Source of the DNA: Ochromonas danica
Lineage: Eukaryota; Sar; Chrysophyceae; Chromulinales; Chromulinaceae
Length of the DNA: 64,000 bases
Assembly (NCBI GenBank): GCA_015146655.1
Contig: VKHL01000046.1
Span: 124,001-188,000, forward strand
Direction: 5' to 3'
Shown: piece by piece, positions 29,881 through 42,000 of the stretch
Numbering within the stretch: position 1 is the first letter of the stretch
Layout: the number at the start of each line of letters is the position of its first letter
Position numbers and translations under genes: made by a program
Notes under the pieces: model-generated
Databases searched by the model: none
What the model saw: only the letters and a program-made list of their open reading frames with translations
Told to the model about the DNA's origin: nothing

Positions 29881-31349
29881 AAAATGGCCGTTATTTTTTA
29901 TGCTGAACTGTCGCTTTTAACTGCGAATTTCTCACTTACGGCAGTTCCTCTGTGGAAATAAACAATTCCATCAGATTCCTCTTGATCTGCCCATTCTAAT
30001 GATATATTATGTTAGGGGTCTTCTCTTTAAGATGAAAGACTTTTTATTGATATTTTAAGAGGCATGGCGCTTTTCAGTGCCTTTATTCTAAGAGGAGATT
30101 CGATATGAACGAAGAGCTCTATCGCTCTCAACATTCAAGATCCCTGAAGTTCATTATTGAATTGATGTTGTGGTATATGGCGTAGATTGTCTTAAAAGTG
30201 CTACAAGAGAAGATATTTGGTGCTAAAGACGGGGTCTGAGCGGGGTCAGAAATTAGGTAACATTTACTCCTGATTTTGTCGGGCTATCTTCTCCACTCTC
30301 TTACCGGTTCGCTCAACCTTCTTTTCCTCTTCCCTAAGGCTATTGAATCATGCTCTCTTGACGGCATCCTCGGCTGCTTTGGCCTTTTTCTGCTGCATCA
30401 GCACCTTCATTGCCTCTCGTGCCGCAGTTCTCGCCACTGCTTCTGACAAGCTGTATCATTTGTAAACCTTCGATTAAGCACTGTTTCTTCTCACCATATA
30501 GCTTCATTCTAGCTTTGAAAATCTCCTCTAAGTGTCCTTGAGTGACACGATCGCTATTCCTTGCAATTTACTATTCCATAACTATAACTTTATCATGTTT
30601 CTTGGCACTCACGGATTGGGTGGAATACCAATTTAGGACCATATTGGGCTGAAGTTGCTGCTAAAATTAGCCAGAAGTTGAATAGGCATTTCGAGCATCC
30701 TTTTCTTCAACTTCGATGCAAGCTTTTGTCTTGTTTTGTCCCACAAGTTTGACATAATTGATCTCAATAAGTAGCGGGTAACAGTACTGTACCAAAACCT
30801 CTAGCTGGGACTGCAGTATTGCGTCGTCTTTTGGCTTCTTTAGCTTTCTCCAGTACTACCCCTCTTTCTTGTCTTTTCAGAGTGATTTTTGCTGTTCTTT
30901 TGCCTCAACTAATGTTTTTATGATATAATCGATTAATTCTTGGTTTGTAGCTCGATAACGATCCTCATTGACATGAAAGTTGCCGACTTCTTTTGCAACA
31001 TGTTGTGATACTCTTTAAGGCAGTCTTTGAGTATGGAAAGAGCAATGCCGTGGGCCCTTCCACACTCCTTATTCGCTTTCCATACTCCTTAAAAGTGTTT
31101 GGCAACTGCTATTTTACCTTCAACCGAATTGGCACAGCTATAGAGGGGGCAAAGCCCGTGGCTGGAATTTCCAGTTCTTCCTCAGCTAACGATGAACAAA
31201 AACATTTTTAGTTGAATGTTTTGCCTGTTTCCAACATAATAACATTACTTTTATCCATTCTCGTTCTTTTTAAAGCTTTTACAGTAGTTCTGATGGACAA
31301 TGGGACTAAAGAGAAGAAATTTGATTTGAGTTTGAATTGGGTGTTGCGT

Positions 31350-31390
31350 CGACGGATTTTTTCCCCAGATGGGTTTTTTCCCGCGTCTGG
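31350..31390 (-). repeat. right inverted repeat of the element
   Basis: Reverse-complement partner of 29840-29880; contains the same nested palindrome. Confidence 0.85.
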
Positions 31391-31686
31391 AATACGCTTG
31401 AAATCCTGTCGTTGACGAGGATCTCCCTCTCTTGGTAGAAGTTGTCTGAGAAATTTCCACTCACTACTGAGGGTTTGCCTCTGTTTGTTATGACTTCGCG
31501 GCTTAGGTTTTCTCATGACAAAAGCAAAGCACACACACAAAAGGAATTTCTATTTAATTACCTATCTTTTCGCACAATTTTACCTGCTGAATCCGAGAAA
31601 TGGCGCAAAAAAGAAAGTGCGTGATAATATCGATATTGATAACATCAGAAGGAGACTCTTCTTATCAATATCATATCATCATATCA

Positions 31687-32643
31687 TCATCCTAGAAGAT
31701 TCTTCTTGTATACTTCCACTTCTTCACGTTTATTCTTCAAATGCTTTCCATAGTAAATAGGAGTTGATCCACTGCGTGTTCCACCACCTTTCACTTCAAA
31801 GGTAGTAAATCTTTTGGGCCACTTCTTGTCGTATTTTTCCTTATCAGTGAACTTCCTGTACAGATCAGAATCAGTTATAGGTGGCAAGTCGGCATCTTCA
31901 AATATCTCATCAATCGTCTTCCCACGATACTTGAGCACATTTGACAGTATAAACAAGATTTCATGAAGTATTCCTTTTGAGTACATTGGGTCAGTGGAAA
32001 ATTCATAAACATTATATAGATCAAAGTCCACTTCCAAATCCGAGGTAAAACCATAGCAAGCTTTTAACATATCAACAATATCGTTCTGGATTTGATCCTT
32101 TAGTTCAGGCACGGTTTGTTTTGGCCGGTCCGTCTTGACCTCCACGAGAGGAAAAACAAACTCACGGGTGGTGGGATTGTTGTTCAATCTGACAGCGTTG
32201 TTGTCTAAACAGAAGAGTACTTCTCGAGTAAAATAAGATTCATAAGTAGTTTTCCATCCAATTGCCCGAAGCTTCTCCACCTTTCTTTCCACAAAAAGTT
32301 CTGCTGCTCTAATTTTAACATGTTTTTTCACGATCATTTGATCTTTTACGGTGTAAGTGTTAACTCTCCACGGGGCACCAACTTGATCTATTTTCACGTG
32401 TTCTCTCTTGCCGATTTCTGCTTTAGCTCTTTGTCCAATGATTCCACCTGTACCAACAGGAATAAGGGTATCGCACTTCAAGTCTTTCACAACCATTCGG
32501 ATTGTTTTCTCCGGAAACCATTTCCGACAAAAATCCCGAAACTCTTCTTCTGATACATCTTCATCAGTTTTGGGTTCCTTACTAGTCGGATCGGAATCAT
32601 CAGAATCTTCAGAATCATCAGAAGGCAACTGGCGCTTTGCCAT
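31687..32643 (-). CDS. unknown protein with PD-(D/E)xK nuclease-like motif
   Basis: Intronless, 318 residues from ATG 32643 (MAKRQLP); the frame continues upstream only to a GTG. Residues 1-35 are Ser/Asp/Glu-rich. In the middle, FCLDNN (aspartate about residue 146) is followed by FPLVEVKTDR (ExK about residue 168) and then a helix with LKDQIQNDIVDML. This order of D, ExK and Gln-containing helix is that of restriction-endonuclease-fold nucleases, including those in Crinkler/RHS-type eukaryotic effectors. I see it as a motif match only; overall similarity to a family is not recognised. It is divergent from the GTPase gene 338 bp away and adjoins the inverted-repeat element. Confidence 0.5.
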   Translation of the reverse strand: MAKRQLPSDDSEDSDDSDPTSKEPKTDEDVSEEEFRDFCRKWFPEKTIRMVVKDLKCDTLIPVGTGGIIGQRAKAEIGKREHVKIDQVGAPWRVNTYTVKDQMIVKKHVKIRAAELFVERKVEKLRAIGWKTTYESYFTREVLFCLDNNAVRLNNNPTTREFVFPLVEVKTDRPKQTVPELKDQIQNDIVDMLKACYGFTSDLEVDFDLYNVYEFSTDPMYSKGILHEILFILSNVLKYRGKTIDEIFEDADLPPITDSDLYRKFTDKEKYDKKWPKRFTTFEVKGGGTRSGSTPIYYGKHLKNKREEVEVYKKNLLG

Positions 32644-32981
32644 TCTTCGAGTTATCACAGATCTATCTTACACTAAACCTTAATGAATAATTTTTATTAA
32701 TTCAGCAAGCTATAAACCATTCGATAGCAAATTGTCTCAGTCACGTGTCGATCTACCTCCCAAAAATCTCTTGCTGCTTGGTCTTGCTGTGCTTTTTTGT
32801 CTATCATGTGCCGTGCCCACTGTTGCTGTGTGTGTGTGTGCGACACCATTCAAAATGAAACCGTTTTGGTCCCAAATCAGGACCACATTTTCTGGAATGA
32901 TGCGACAGCAGTACTTCAAGTTGAAAGTTGGAACCAAATGACGACCATAGAGTCATTTTCTTTTCCCTGTTTTTACCAAGC

Positions 32982-34049
32982 ATGGAGGAGAAGGCTGTTT
33001 TGTTCTTAGGTGCTCCTGGAGCGGGAAAGAGCACATTGATTAATAAGTTGCTCAATCAAGAGAGTGCTACAGTTGGACATTCGTTGTTTGAAGATGGAAC
33101 AGAAAAGGTTAAGAGATATCCGCTCCCTGGTTGTTATCCTGCTGTTGATTTGATTGACACCCCGGGAATCCTGAGTAAAAACTTTAAGACGAACGTAACT
33201 GAAAGTATCCAGTCGCAGTTTCCAGATAAGAAGTTCTTGGCTGTTCTTGTCATTGATGCTCGCCAGACAAGACTAAACCAGACCATTGATGTCTTTAGCA
33301 ACTGCTTGCATGACTTGTTGAAAACCAATACGTTTTATGTATTGTGGTCATTTAGCTCTGACGTAGCACCTAAATTGAGAGAGGATCATGGGGACGAGTT
33401 TGAGAAGAAGTTTCCCGAATCGCGCCAATTCTACGATGACAACAACGACAATATCAACAGTCTGCGCAGACTTTTGGTATCTCCTGATGCGCCATTCAAA
33501 AAGTTAGTGGCTAAAGTGAAGAATGAAAGAAAAGCTGCCGCTGATGCAATGAAAGGCAAATCTCAACGATCTGCAGCTGCCATTCCCCGCCCTGCTCCTA
33601 CTCAAGATCGTTTAGGATTTTCCAAATGCATGAACTCGCTGGAGGCATTTAAGAAAGGAAGTTCAACTGCTCCCACTTCTCTGAGTAGCGACATTGACAA
33701 GTTGTTGGCAATCAAGAAAGACCAGGAGATCGGGATTCAAAATATGAAGAAGTTGGGGGACGCGTATTTGAAAGCTCTGGTGTACGAACTTTTGTCAAAA
33801 CAAAGGTGTACTGAACTTGAAAATGTTGGTCAAACATACCTCAGCAATGATGGACCAATGTTGATGTTTTACAATCAGTATATTGCAAAGAAACACGACC
33901 AAGAGTTCCCCTTAGAAGTTAATTCTACTTCACATGCCAAGACCGATGTGGTGGAAAGCTTGTTCGATTACTGTCGCGTTAAAGATCCTCTTGTTGCAAA
34001 ATTCATCATTATTAAGTTGTTTAAATACCAGGGTAACCCTTTAGCTTAG
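32982..34049 (+). CDS. AIG1/GIMAP-like P-loop GTPase
   Basis: Intronless, 355 residues. I chose ATG 32982 (MEEKAVLFLGAPG) because the P-loop follows at residues 10-17 (GAPGAGKS, then T). The G3 motif DTPG is at residues 59-62, and VIDARQTRLNQ corresponds to the segment before G4. No clear NKxD/TKxD G4 motif is visible (FYVLWSFSSD lies near the expected place), so nucleotide specificity is uncertain. The C-terminal half (about residues 190-355) is helical, with FKKLVAKVKNERKAAADAMKG. It matches AIG1-type or related septin/TRAFAC GTPases best. It is divergently paired with the nuclease-like gene. Confidence 0.6.
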   Translation: MEEKAVLFLGAPGAGKSTLINKLLNQESATVGHSLFEDGTEKVKRYPLPGCYPAVDLIDTPGILSKNFKTNVTESIQSQFPDKKFLAVLVIDARQTRLNQTIDVFSNCLHDLLKTNTFYVLWSFSSDVAPKLREDHGDEFEKKFPESRQFYDDNNDNINSLRRLLVSPDAPFKKLVAKVKNERKAAADAMKGKSQRSAAAIPRPAPTQDRLGFSKCMNSLEAFKKGSSTAPTSLSSDIDKLLAIKKDQEIGIQNMKKLGDAYLKALVYELLSKQRCTELENVGQTYLSNDGPMLMFYNQYIAKKHDQEFPLEVNSTSHAKTDVVESLFDYCRVKDPLVAKFIIIKLFKYQGNPLA

Positions 34050-34399
34050 TGAACCTAAGTTTGTTGTCTTATTTCTTTAGCGTGAGAGGCTAAAGATTGT
34101 ATTAGCTTAACTAAATACGACAAGACAAACCTCATTAAATGTTATTCATTGATATGAACTGCCATCAGCTCCTCTGTAGCTCAGATTGCCACATCGCTTA
34201 TAACTACAATAAGATGAATCTGGAGATGTTGACATTGGCTACGATATCCAAAATTGGGTTATAACTTTTTATCGATCATGTTTTTGTTTGGGAATTACAC
34301 CAAAGAAACAGTTTCAAAAGCAAAAAAGCAGTTTCATTGTTGCTCTGACTCTGCTCTCTCTGCTCTAGCAACAAAACCCCGAAACCCTCGATCAACAAC
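34050..34399. other. intergenic, no gene seen
   Basis: 3' flank of the GTPase and 5' flank of the next gene. No element is recognised. Confidence 0.4.
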
Positions 34400-35540
34400 A
34401 TGTTAAAGAACTCCAGTCAATCGGATCTAATCACAAAGGAAGGAGTTGAGCTTCTCTTGGGTGCTGAGATTCGTCGTGTTACCCGAGATGTTCGACAATT
34501 ACATCGAGAAGTTCTTCTTGAAGGCAGTGGTAATGGTGGTCGTGCAGTGCCAAATCCTGATGATGATGAGGATCCAGAAAACAACACACTTGCACAGGCT
34601 ATCAAACTAGAAGAAGAAAAGAAACGTCTTGAGGCTAAATATCAACAAACCTTTTCAAATCGCTTTGAACCTTCTTCAGAACATCTTGTACATGATTTCT
34701 TGGAGTTCTTTTTCCAAGAAATTGATCGACCTGATCGTCGTGATATCAAAGTTTTACAGAAATTCTATACTACCAAAGCAACATTACTTATTGTTGGTGT
34801 AGGTATAGTAGAGACAGCCGAGAGAATTGCCTTTTCTATCTTGGTAAGCTATAGTAGCTTAGCTTACCTTGTTAGATTGCCTTCTCTTTCTCTGACAATC
34901 CTCTCTGTCTTCTATCCTCTCTGTCTTCTATCCTTCTCTTCTCTTGTATTATATTGTGTTATGTTATGTTGGGTGTGGTAGAGGAAGTTTGAAGGGTTGA
35001 TGACGTGTCATGAAGTGAAGAAGATCGTCATTGAAGAAAGCCGTCCTGGTATCTTGTTAACAGCTAAGGTCACTTTTTCAGTTACCGTAAGAGTATCTTT
35101 CAGTTTTCAGTTTTCCTTTCTCTTTCTCTTTCTATCTCTATCTCATTCATTCCTCTGTCATTAATGACATCATCTAGATTGAAGACGATCGACCGCGGAA
35201 AGTACTTTCTATATTAGAGTTCATTCGGAGTAAGGACCCAATGACTGATCTGGTCATTTGCAAAGAAGTCTTTGTTGTGCAAGATGCTCGTCCACTATAC
35301 CATTTCGATGAATTACCTCCTCCTATTGAAGCCAATGCAGCTTCTTCCCAACCAGAAGGTTCAAAGGCAGTTCAGGAGGAGTCATCGGAAGAAAAGAAAG
35401 AGGGAGAGGACGAAAGCGATGAAGATGGAGAGTATGACGACGAAGAAGATGACGATGAGTATGATGATGAAGATGAAGAAGAGGAGGAAGGGGAAGAAGG
35501 AGAGGAAGGCAATGATGGCGAAGATGAAGCCAATCCATAG
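34400..35540 (+). CDS. unknown protein with acidic C-terminal tail
   Basis: Three exons (34400-34843, 34982-35086, 35178-35540) join in phase to 303 residues. I do not recognise a family. The N-terminus (SQSDLITKEGVELLLGAEIRRVTRDVRQLHREVL) looks helical. The middle has LEFFFQEIDRPDRRDIKVLQKFY and VGIVETAERIAF. The last ~60 residues are almost pure Asp/Glu. Such tails are common in histone- and ribosome-binding proteins, but no function should be inferred from that alone. Confidence 0.7.
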
Positions 35541-35771
35541 GGATATTGACGTACCTGCCCCAGCAGTATGACAGGGCAAGGCTGAATGTGTTTCCTGCAC
35601 AGTCAGAGTATCACCTGACGTTGGCCTCTGAGCAGGCTAGAGAGGATGATGACATGAAATAACATGCTCTCAAAGTGGTTATCATCACTTTTGCAAAGGC
35701 AAATGTTGTCTCCACAAACTCTTTGCTTCCTTGCCTCTATGGGATGGTCTTGCTAATGCCACAATTACCTT

Positions 35772-36917
35772 TCATTTGGGTGAGGTTCCACGGCTAGGCT
35801 CTGAGTGGGTATGATATTTCCACATTTCCCAACGACGCGTAATGCGCATTAGGATGAAGTAATTTCTGAAAAGATCATAACAACGCACTGCTGCCATGGC
35901 CCGGCAGATTCGGTTGACATCTACTTCAACTTTTAATGCTTCAAGATTCCTTCTCCATCTCTGGAAATAGATTGCTGTCTTCTTCTCTAGTATCTGATTG
36001 TTCATTCGCACCAATTGACGAGCTGCCAATTGCTTAAGTGGACTAGTGGCTCTTCCTCCTGCTGGAGAGTCGGAAGGGGATGAAAAATATTGAAGAAGTT
36101 GTGTACGAACTTGACCTCGTAGATGACTTTGTTTGGATTGTGAATCTTGTAATGCTTCTAACAACTTCCGACGAGACTCAATACTTTCTTTTGGAAGTCC
36201 TTTCAAGCCTTGTTGAGGTGAAGAAGTGAGACTGCTAAGGTCAGCATGAAGAGTCTTCGAGACACCATCTGTTTTGCTGTCTTTGAGCTTATGCCTGGTT
36301 TGAAGAGAACGTTGACAATAGCAGATGATAAACAGATGCATAATCCTACACAATAAAGCCTTTTTCAGCTTCTGCCAATGAACTTCAGATCCTTTTTGAA
36401 ATGAAGGTGATGAATGAAGATAATAGAATGCTGTTGCCTCATCAGTAGTCATCCAGGCAAAACTAGCAGCTTGTGCTATTCGAACAAAGAGAGCTTTCGT
36501 CACAGTATCTACGGGGAGTGCATCTAGTTGGTCAATCAAGCGTGTTGGATTGTAAGCCACCCATGCTTCCACAACTAGGTTGATAATGTCTCTATTAAGA
36601 GCTAAGAAAGGACAAAGCTTTCCAATGCTATCTAATTCAATATCTGAGAAGATATGATAATGAACCCTTTTCTCTCTATTGCCTTGTCTCCTCTCTGTTT
36701 CTCTTGTCTTAATGGTAATATCAGGACTAGTACTAGTGGTAGTGGAAGTAGCAGCAGGGGTTGTCGTTGTTGCACGAGATTGTAGAATATGCTGAATTAG
36801 ATGATTTTTGGTATTCATTGATTCTAGCTTAGAAACCTCTCTTCCACTATCTTCTCCTTCTTCTTCTTCTTGTTCATTAGCTTTTGTCTTCGTAGGATTC
36901 ATCCTTATGACTACCAT
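35772..36917 (-). CDS. unknown protein
   Basis: Intronless, about 381 residues from ATG 36917; an internal ATG at 36902 is also possible. No family is recognised. Residues about 85-200 (YHIFSDIELDSIGKLCPFLALNRD, then VEAWVAYNPTRLIDQLDALPVDTVTKALFVRIAQAASFAWM) look like a folded helical domain. The C-terminal part is basic with a repeated aromatic/Arg pattern (IYFQRWRRNLEALKV, ILMRITRRWEMWKY) reminiscent of IQ-like or Sfi1-like helices. It is divergent from the next gene, 165 bp apart. Confidence 0.6.
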   Translation of the reverse strand: MVVIRMNPTKTKANEQEEEEGEDSGREVSKLESMNTKNHLIQHILQSRATTTTPAATSTTTSTSPDITIKTRETERRQGNREKRVHYHIFSDIELDSIGKLCPFLALNRDIINLVVEAWVAYNPTRLIDQLDALPVDTVTKALFVRIAQAASFAWMTTDEATAFYYLHSSPSFQKGSEVHWQKLKKALLCRIMHLFIICYCQRSLQTRHKLKDSKTDGVSKTLHADLSSLTSSPQQGLKGLPKESIESRRKLLEALQDSQSKQSHLRGQVRTQLLQYFSSPSDSPAGGRATSPLKQLAARQLVRMNNQILEKKTAIYFQRWRRNLEALKVEVDVNRICRAMAAVRCYDLFRNYFILMRITRRWEMWKYHTHSEPSRGTSPK

Positions 36918-37082
36918 CACAACCTCTACCTGGTTGTGATGGTTCTACTTCATGTGAAATTGTTGTTGTTTGGTCAAATTGTTGTTGTTTGCGCGGGCGA
37001 AACTCGAAACGGTTTGAGAAAAGCAGCACTTTCGACAGAAGAGGAAGGATATGATTAGAATAGGATAGGATAGGATAGTATT

Positions 37083-38928
37083 ATGACATCGAATGAGATT
37101 GATGAATTCTTTCTTAAAAAAGCTGAACAAGATTATGGTGCTCATTGGCATCATCAAGATAACTTTCGTCAAGAATATTTAGAAAAGAATTATCTTGAAA
37201 GACGTATTGCTGAAGCAGGATGGTTAGTAAATAATGTCAAACATCCTGATGATGATGATCAACATGAGATAGGAGATAGAAGGTAATATGTTGTGAACTA
37301 TCCCTCTACCTCTACCTCTATTACTACTACGGCATTCATTGTCTCTATGTCATTGTAGACTTTAGTAACTCTATCTTGATTGTTGTGTGTAATAGAGAAG
37401 ATCATCACGGGAAATCGTCATCATCATCCCAATTCCTTTGGAAGAAGCTGTTTCCATCTCGGAAGAAAGATGGTAGGCATACTAGAGGTAGTAATAGTAA
37501 TAGCAATAGTAATGGTGTTAGTAGTCATAGTGTTAGTCATAGTAGTGGTAGTAGTAAGAAGCAGAAGATTGAGATGATGAAGCAGAAGAAGACAATAGGT
37601 CCTCGTCGTAGAAAGACAATTGAAGAATGGGAAGAAGAAGAACGACTTGCTCAAGCAGAAGCATTACGATTAAAAGATGAACAAATCAAAAGAGAACGAT
37701 ATCTGATTAAGAAGATTCAGAATATTCGTATAATAGAACGTGTTATTGATTGGTTAAGTATTAATCGATATCCTGCACATCATAAAACTCTACCACATGC
37801 TAAACAACATCAGAAGAAGATACCAGGTTAGAGTGTTTATCTATAGTCTTTCTCTTTTATGGTGATGATAACTTTACTTATGGTGATGTATGTAATTTGT
37901 ATGCTGTATGTTGTATGTTATTAGAGGAAATCCAAGAAAAGAATCTACGAAATTATACTATCCATCCTCCTCAACCTGTTATTGAACAACTACGTGATAT
38001 TGATGATGTCTGTGAGGAAATGGTAGCAGCGAATCGTTTTCGTATTCCTGGACGTTTTCATCGTCATTTTGGAGAAGGAAAGATTTATCCACTTCAGCTT
38101 TATCCTGAAACAATCAAAGCAATCTTACCTCCAGGTTCAGGAAAGGAAGACCTTCCTGAACGAAAATTACTACCCGATGAAGACAAACGAGCTGCTATAC
38201 ATGCCAAGCAAGAAGCGAGTGAGAAGGAAAAGAGAAGACAAGTAGTTCGTATTAAGAAAGCAAAGTTAGATATGTCACGAGTACAAGTTGAGTTTGATCG
38301 AAAGACTATTGAGAGACAAGAAGAGGAGAATGTGTTAGGTAGAGAAGTCAATCAACAATTTCATTGGCATGAACATAAAATGGCTGAAGATAACTCAGTT
38401 TATCGTTATCCTCATCCTCCAGTTCATTTCAAAGAAGATGGTCATACAAATGATCATTCCCATGATGTTGATATTGAACATGATGGAACAAATTGCTGTG
38501 ATGATAGCACGTTACCATCGGTAGTAAGCTATCATCTGTTAGATCGTCCTAATTTACATCGTCCAATTCAATTAGACTCTGCAACATTATCACCCACGAC
38601 TAAAGCTATGGCATTCAACAATGATATGAATTCTCTTGTATTGCCACCGACATATGAAGCCGAGGCTTCTTCCTCAATAGCCGGTATTACCACTCCGGCC
38701 CAACCTCTATTTAGATCGAGTGATGACATGGGCAGTGATCGTGCCTTTCGCAGCAACTTTCTCATTGAGAACAGTATTACTAGTCGCACTCAAGTAAGTG
38801 TACGTATGCAACGTCATCGCAAGATCCTCCATCTTGATGTTCATAAGCTGAAACATAAGCCAAAATTGATATCATTGTCAAGGAAAAACAAACTACTCCA
38901 AATGAAGGAGGAAGAAATGACTTCTTAA
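37083..38928 (+). CDS. unknown charged protein, three exons
   Basis: Exons 37083-37282, 37396-37826 and 37925-38928 join in frame to 544 residues. The N-terminus (EIDEFFLKKAEQDYGAHWHHQDNFRQEYLEKNYLERRIAEAGWLV) is helical and aromatic-rich. A Ser/Asn-rich basic linker follows, then a Lys/Glu coiled-coil-like stretch (TIEEWEEEERLAQAEALRLKDEQIKRERYLIKKI). Later, DIDDVCEEMVAANRFRIPGRFHRHFGEGKIYPL may be a conserved segment. I cannot name the family. Confidence 0.65.
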
Positions 38929-39012
38929 TAATCACAATCTATTTATTGTATATATACAAAGAGATGATCAACAAGTTGCCCAAATGATGGGTTTCCCTAC
39001 TGTCTTAGTGAT

Positions 39013-42000
39013 TTAATTCATAGGAGATTGTTGATAGAAGTCACCATCACCATAATCATCGTAATCATTTTCACCTCTTTCTTTACCTGGTGTTGTTGTT
39101 TGTGGCGTCTTGGATGGTGTTTCAAAGGGAACTCTACTAAGGCCTAATTGCATCTTGCTGCTCTCCAAGCTAGTAGTGCTACTTCCCTTACTACTATCCA
39201 CCATCGCACCGTTTAGCTCTAAAATAGGTTGTTTGGTCTCGGCAGCAAGCTGCTCTATCTGCTGTTGTTCTTCTTCACCAAGGAGGCCCTTAGTTCCAAG
39301 TGCTCGCCGTTCTTTAGCTTCATCCAGCAATTTCACCGTATTAATATAACGAGCATCAACCTTACTGAACAGAACTTCATGTGCTTGAGCACTTGCAGTC
39401 AGGAATCTTACAGCACGCGGCCAATCTTCAATATCCATACATCGTATACCAACCTGCAAAGATCAAAGTTGCCATTCAATTTCATATGATACACATTCAA
39501 TTTCATGTAGTATGTACCATACCTGTCGTGTTGCCTCAGCAGCCTGGACCGAGTCCCATCCAAATGCTTCTTCTTGCAATGTTGCAATCTCCTCACACAA
39601 CAAAGAGGCTTCCCATTTTTCGCCAACATGAATGCTCATTTTGACTACTTGATTCAACAGTGTGACGCTAGTCTGGATTTCATCATATAGCGCGGATCCC
39701 TTCAAAATCAATGGCCATATCTGATCTTCCATTGCTTTTCTATTGTGCCCGGGCAATGGTGGGGGTGAAATATGTGCTCGTACCTGTTGGTTTCCTCGAG
39801 CAGAAGGCTGCCTGAAAGAGCGATTGCTAACAGTGCTAGTATTCGAACGTGCTGTTTCTGGTTTCGCATCAAGGAGAGCAGCCTCGTTATTCAAAGCAGA
39901 ATTAGGTCGATCAGCCTGGAGCCCATCATAGCCTGGCTTTTGAGCCAGATGTGCTGCGAGCATTGCTTTTGCTTGAGAGAGATGAAACTGTGCAGCTTTA
40001 TTCAAAACTCTTCTCGCTTCATCTTCATGTCCAAGTTTAGTTAAAGTATTTGCAAGTTGAGTTTGTGAAAATGTGATAGCACGCACAGGGACTGGAGAAC
40101 ATTTTTCAAAGATTCGTATGGCACGCAATAACCATTCACGAGTATTCTCATAATCTTTGAGTAGGTTTTGTGCTGATGCAACCGCCAAACAAGCTGTTCC
40201 CACTACTGGGTGAACAGGACCATGAGTCGATTCGAAAATCTCATAGGATTTAACCAAATAGCGATAGGCTGCTTCCAAACTTTGTCTCATAGCATCATCA
40301 GCTTCTTGTTTTTCGTTAAGTTCCTTCACTCTCTTATTGATGGTTAATTCTTTTGCTTGATATTCTAGTTCCGCAGTGGAAACAGGATGAGATGTATAGT
40401 TATACTGTTTCTTAAGAGATTTGAGTTGGACACGAACAGCCTTTTGGCCTTCAGGAGTATCAGTAGTCCAAATTTCTGCTTCTTTTTGAAATCTTCCTTT
40501 GCGTCCATTCATCCAAAGTTGATACTTAGTGATCATCATCTGTGCAATCGAGTTATATAACTCACATCCTACCATTTCCATTTCTAACCCAACATTCTCT
40601 AATTCTTGTAGAGCTTTTAACAGAATCTCTTCAGCTAAAGAGACATTATTCATATGCAAACTACACTGTCCTTTTAATGTAAGTACTTGTACTTTGAAGA
40701 GAGAGAATTGATTCTGTAATGAGATCGTTCCACACTCTAAAAGGAATGTTGCTAAATACTCCTCGTAGCTAATAGGCAACTGATAGTAATATCCTTGTGA
40801 TCCATCATTTCCAAAGAGTTGATGATCTAATCGAGGAACAGCTACCCCTCTTCCAGCACTGTCATTGTTTCTTATTTTTAGAGCAACTTCAGCATTAGCT
40901 TGAACAAGTGCTTTCGCAAAACCCGATCCACTAGTAACTTTCACAACACTGGGAAAGATAGGAAGAGTATTTGCCACTTGAATCGGATGGGCGAGACCTC
41001 GTCCACTAGGGTCACACATCCGAAATGGTATAGTTAACAATGCCTTTGTTTGTGGTAGTAAAGCTAGATTAACACATTGAATCCAAGCTTTCATACAATC
41101 ACATTTATTTCGTAAAAAATCAACTGTTTCACTCCATGTTTTAATTTCTTCTGTTTTAATAGGATGTGGACGATAGATTGAATTTTGATCCGGAAAATAA
41201 CTTTTTGTTAATTGTTTTAAAGGAACTTTACTAGATGAAGTTTTCAAAAATTCTGCTAATGAAGCAAATAATTTTGATGGATGTGGTAAAGCACCACCAC
41301 CACTACCACTACCACTACCACCACCACCATTATTATTATTATTACCATTATGACTATTATTCACTCCTCCATTCTTCTCATTCTGATGATGATCCATCAT
41401 CGCCATCATCATCTTTAGTGGATCAACATCAGTACTTGGACTACTAGTGGTGAGTATGTCAGCAAAGTCATGGACAAGGTCTTTCAATAATGATATGGTC
41501 ACCTCACCACCAGATTGGATGACATGTTGACGAAGACAATGGAAAACTGAAAAGATACGTTTAGCTGCTTCAAGTCCATTTCTACGAAGTTCAAGATGAG
41601 ATGAAGTGTTTTCAGTCATTATCTTCTCAACTTCAACAAGTTCTTCCATAGCAATAAGAACACGTTCTTCAGCTTGTACCCAGATACCTTGTAAAGCATA
41701 AGCATTTGCTAAATCAAGATAACCACGTATTAATGCTATACTATGTGGACCATAACATAATTTTATTAAAGCTAATGCTCTTGATCGACCTTCTACAAGT
41801 CTTTGTAATAAATCTTTAGTGGGAAGTTTATCTTCTTTAGTTATATCTGATCCTCTTAATTCTAATGCAATGGAATGGTCATCGAAAGTGTCTCGATAGA
41901 TAGTCTGCATAGAGCGGACATGATCAGCTACTGCCAATTGATACAAAATTTGATCTAGACGCTCACTAGGTGTTGAAGGAAAATCACGATTAGATGAAGG

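Larger units (their letters stand above)
29826..31405. mobile_element. decayed ~1.55 kb element bounded by hairpin-forming inverted repeats
   Basis: Near-perfect 41-bp inverted repeats (29840-29880 and 31350-31390) frame the region, with weaker similarity about 15 bp further out. Each repeat starts CCAGACGCGGGAAAAAACCC and can itself fold: CCAGA pairs with TCTGG and GGG with CCC around AAAAAA. Inside, the minus strand at about 30300-30580 reads as protein-like, Lys/Glu-rich sequence (for example HLEEIFKARMKLYGEKK and AREAMKVLMQQKKAKAAED) that is no longer open. It fits a nonautonomous or dead DNA transposon, but no transposase or known superfamily terminus is recognised. Confidence 0.55.

Noticed and set aside
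32737-33055. Minus-strand frames across the GTPase 5' region
   Set aside because: They overlap the GTPase start and the spacer, have no family features and are shadows.
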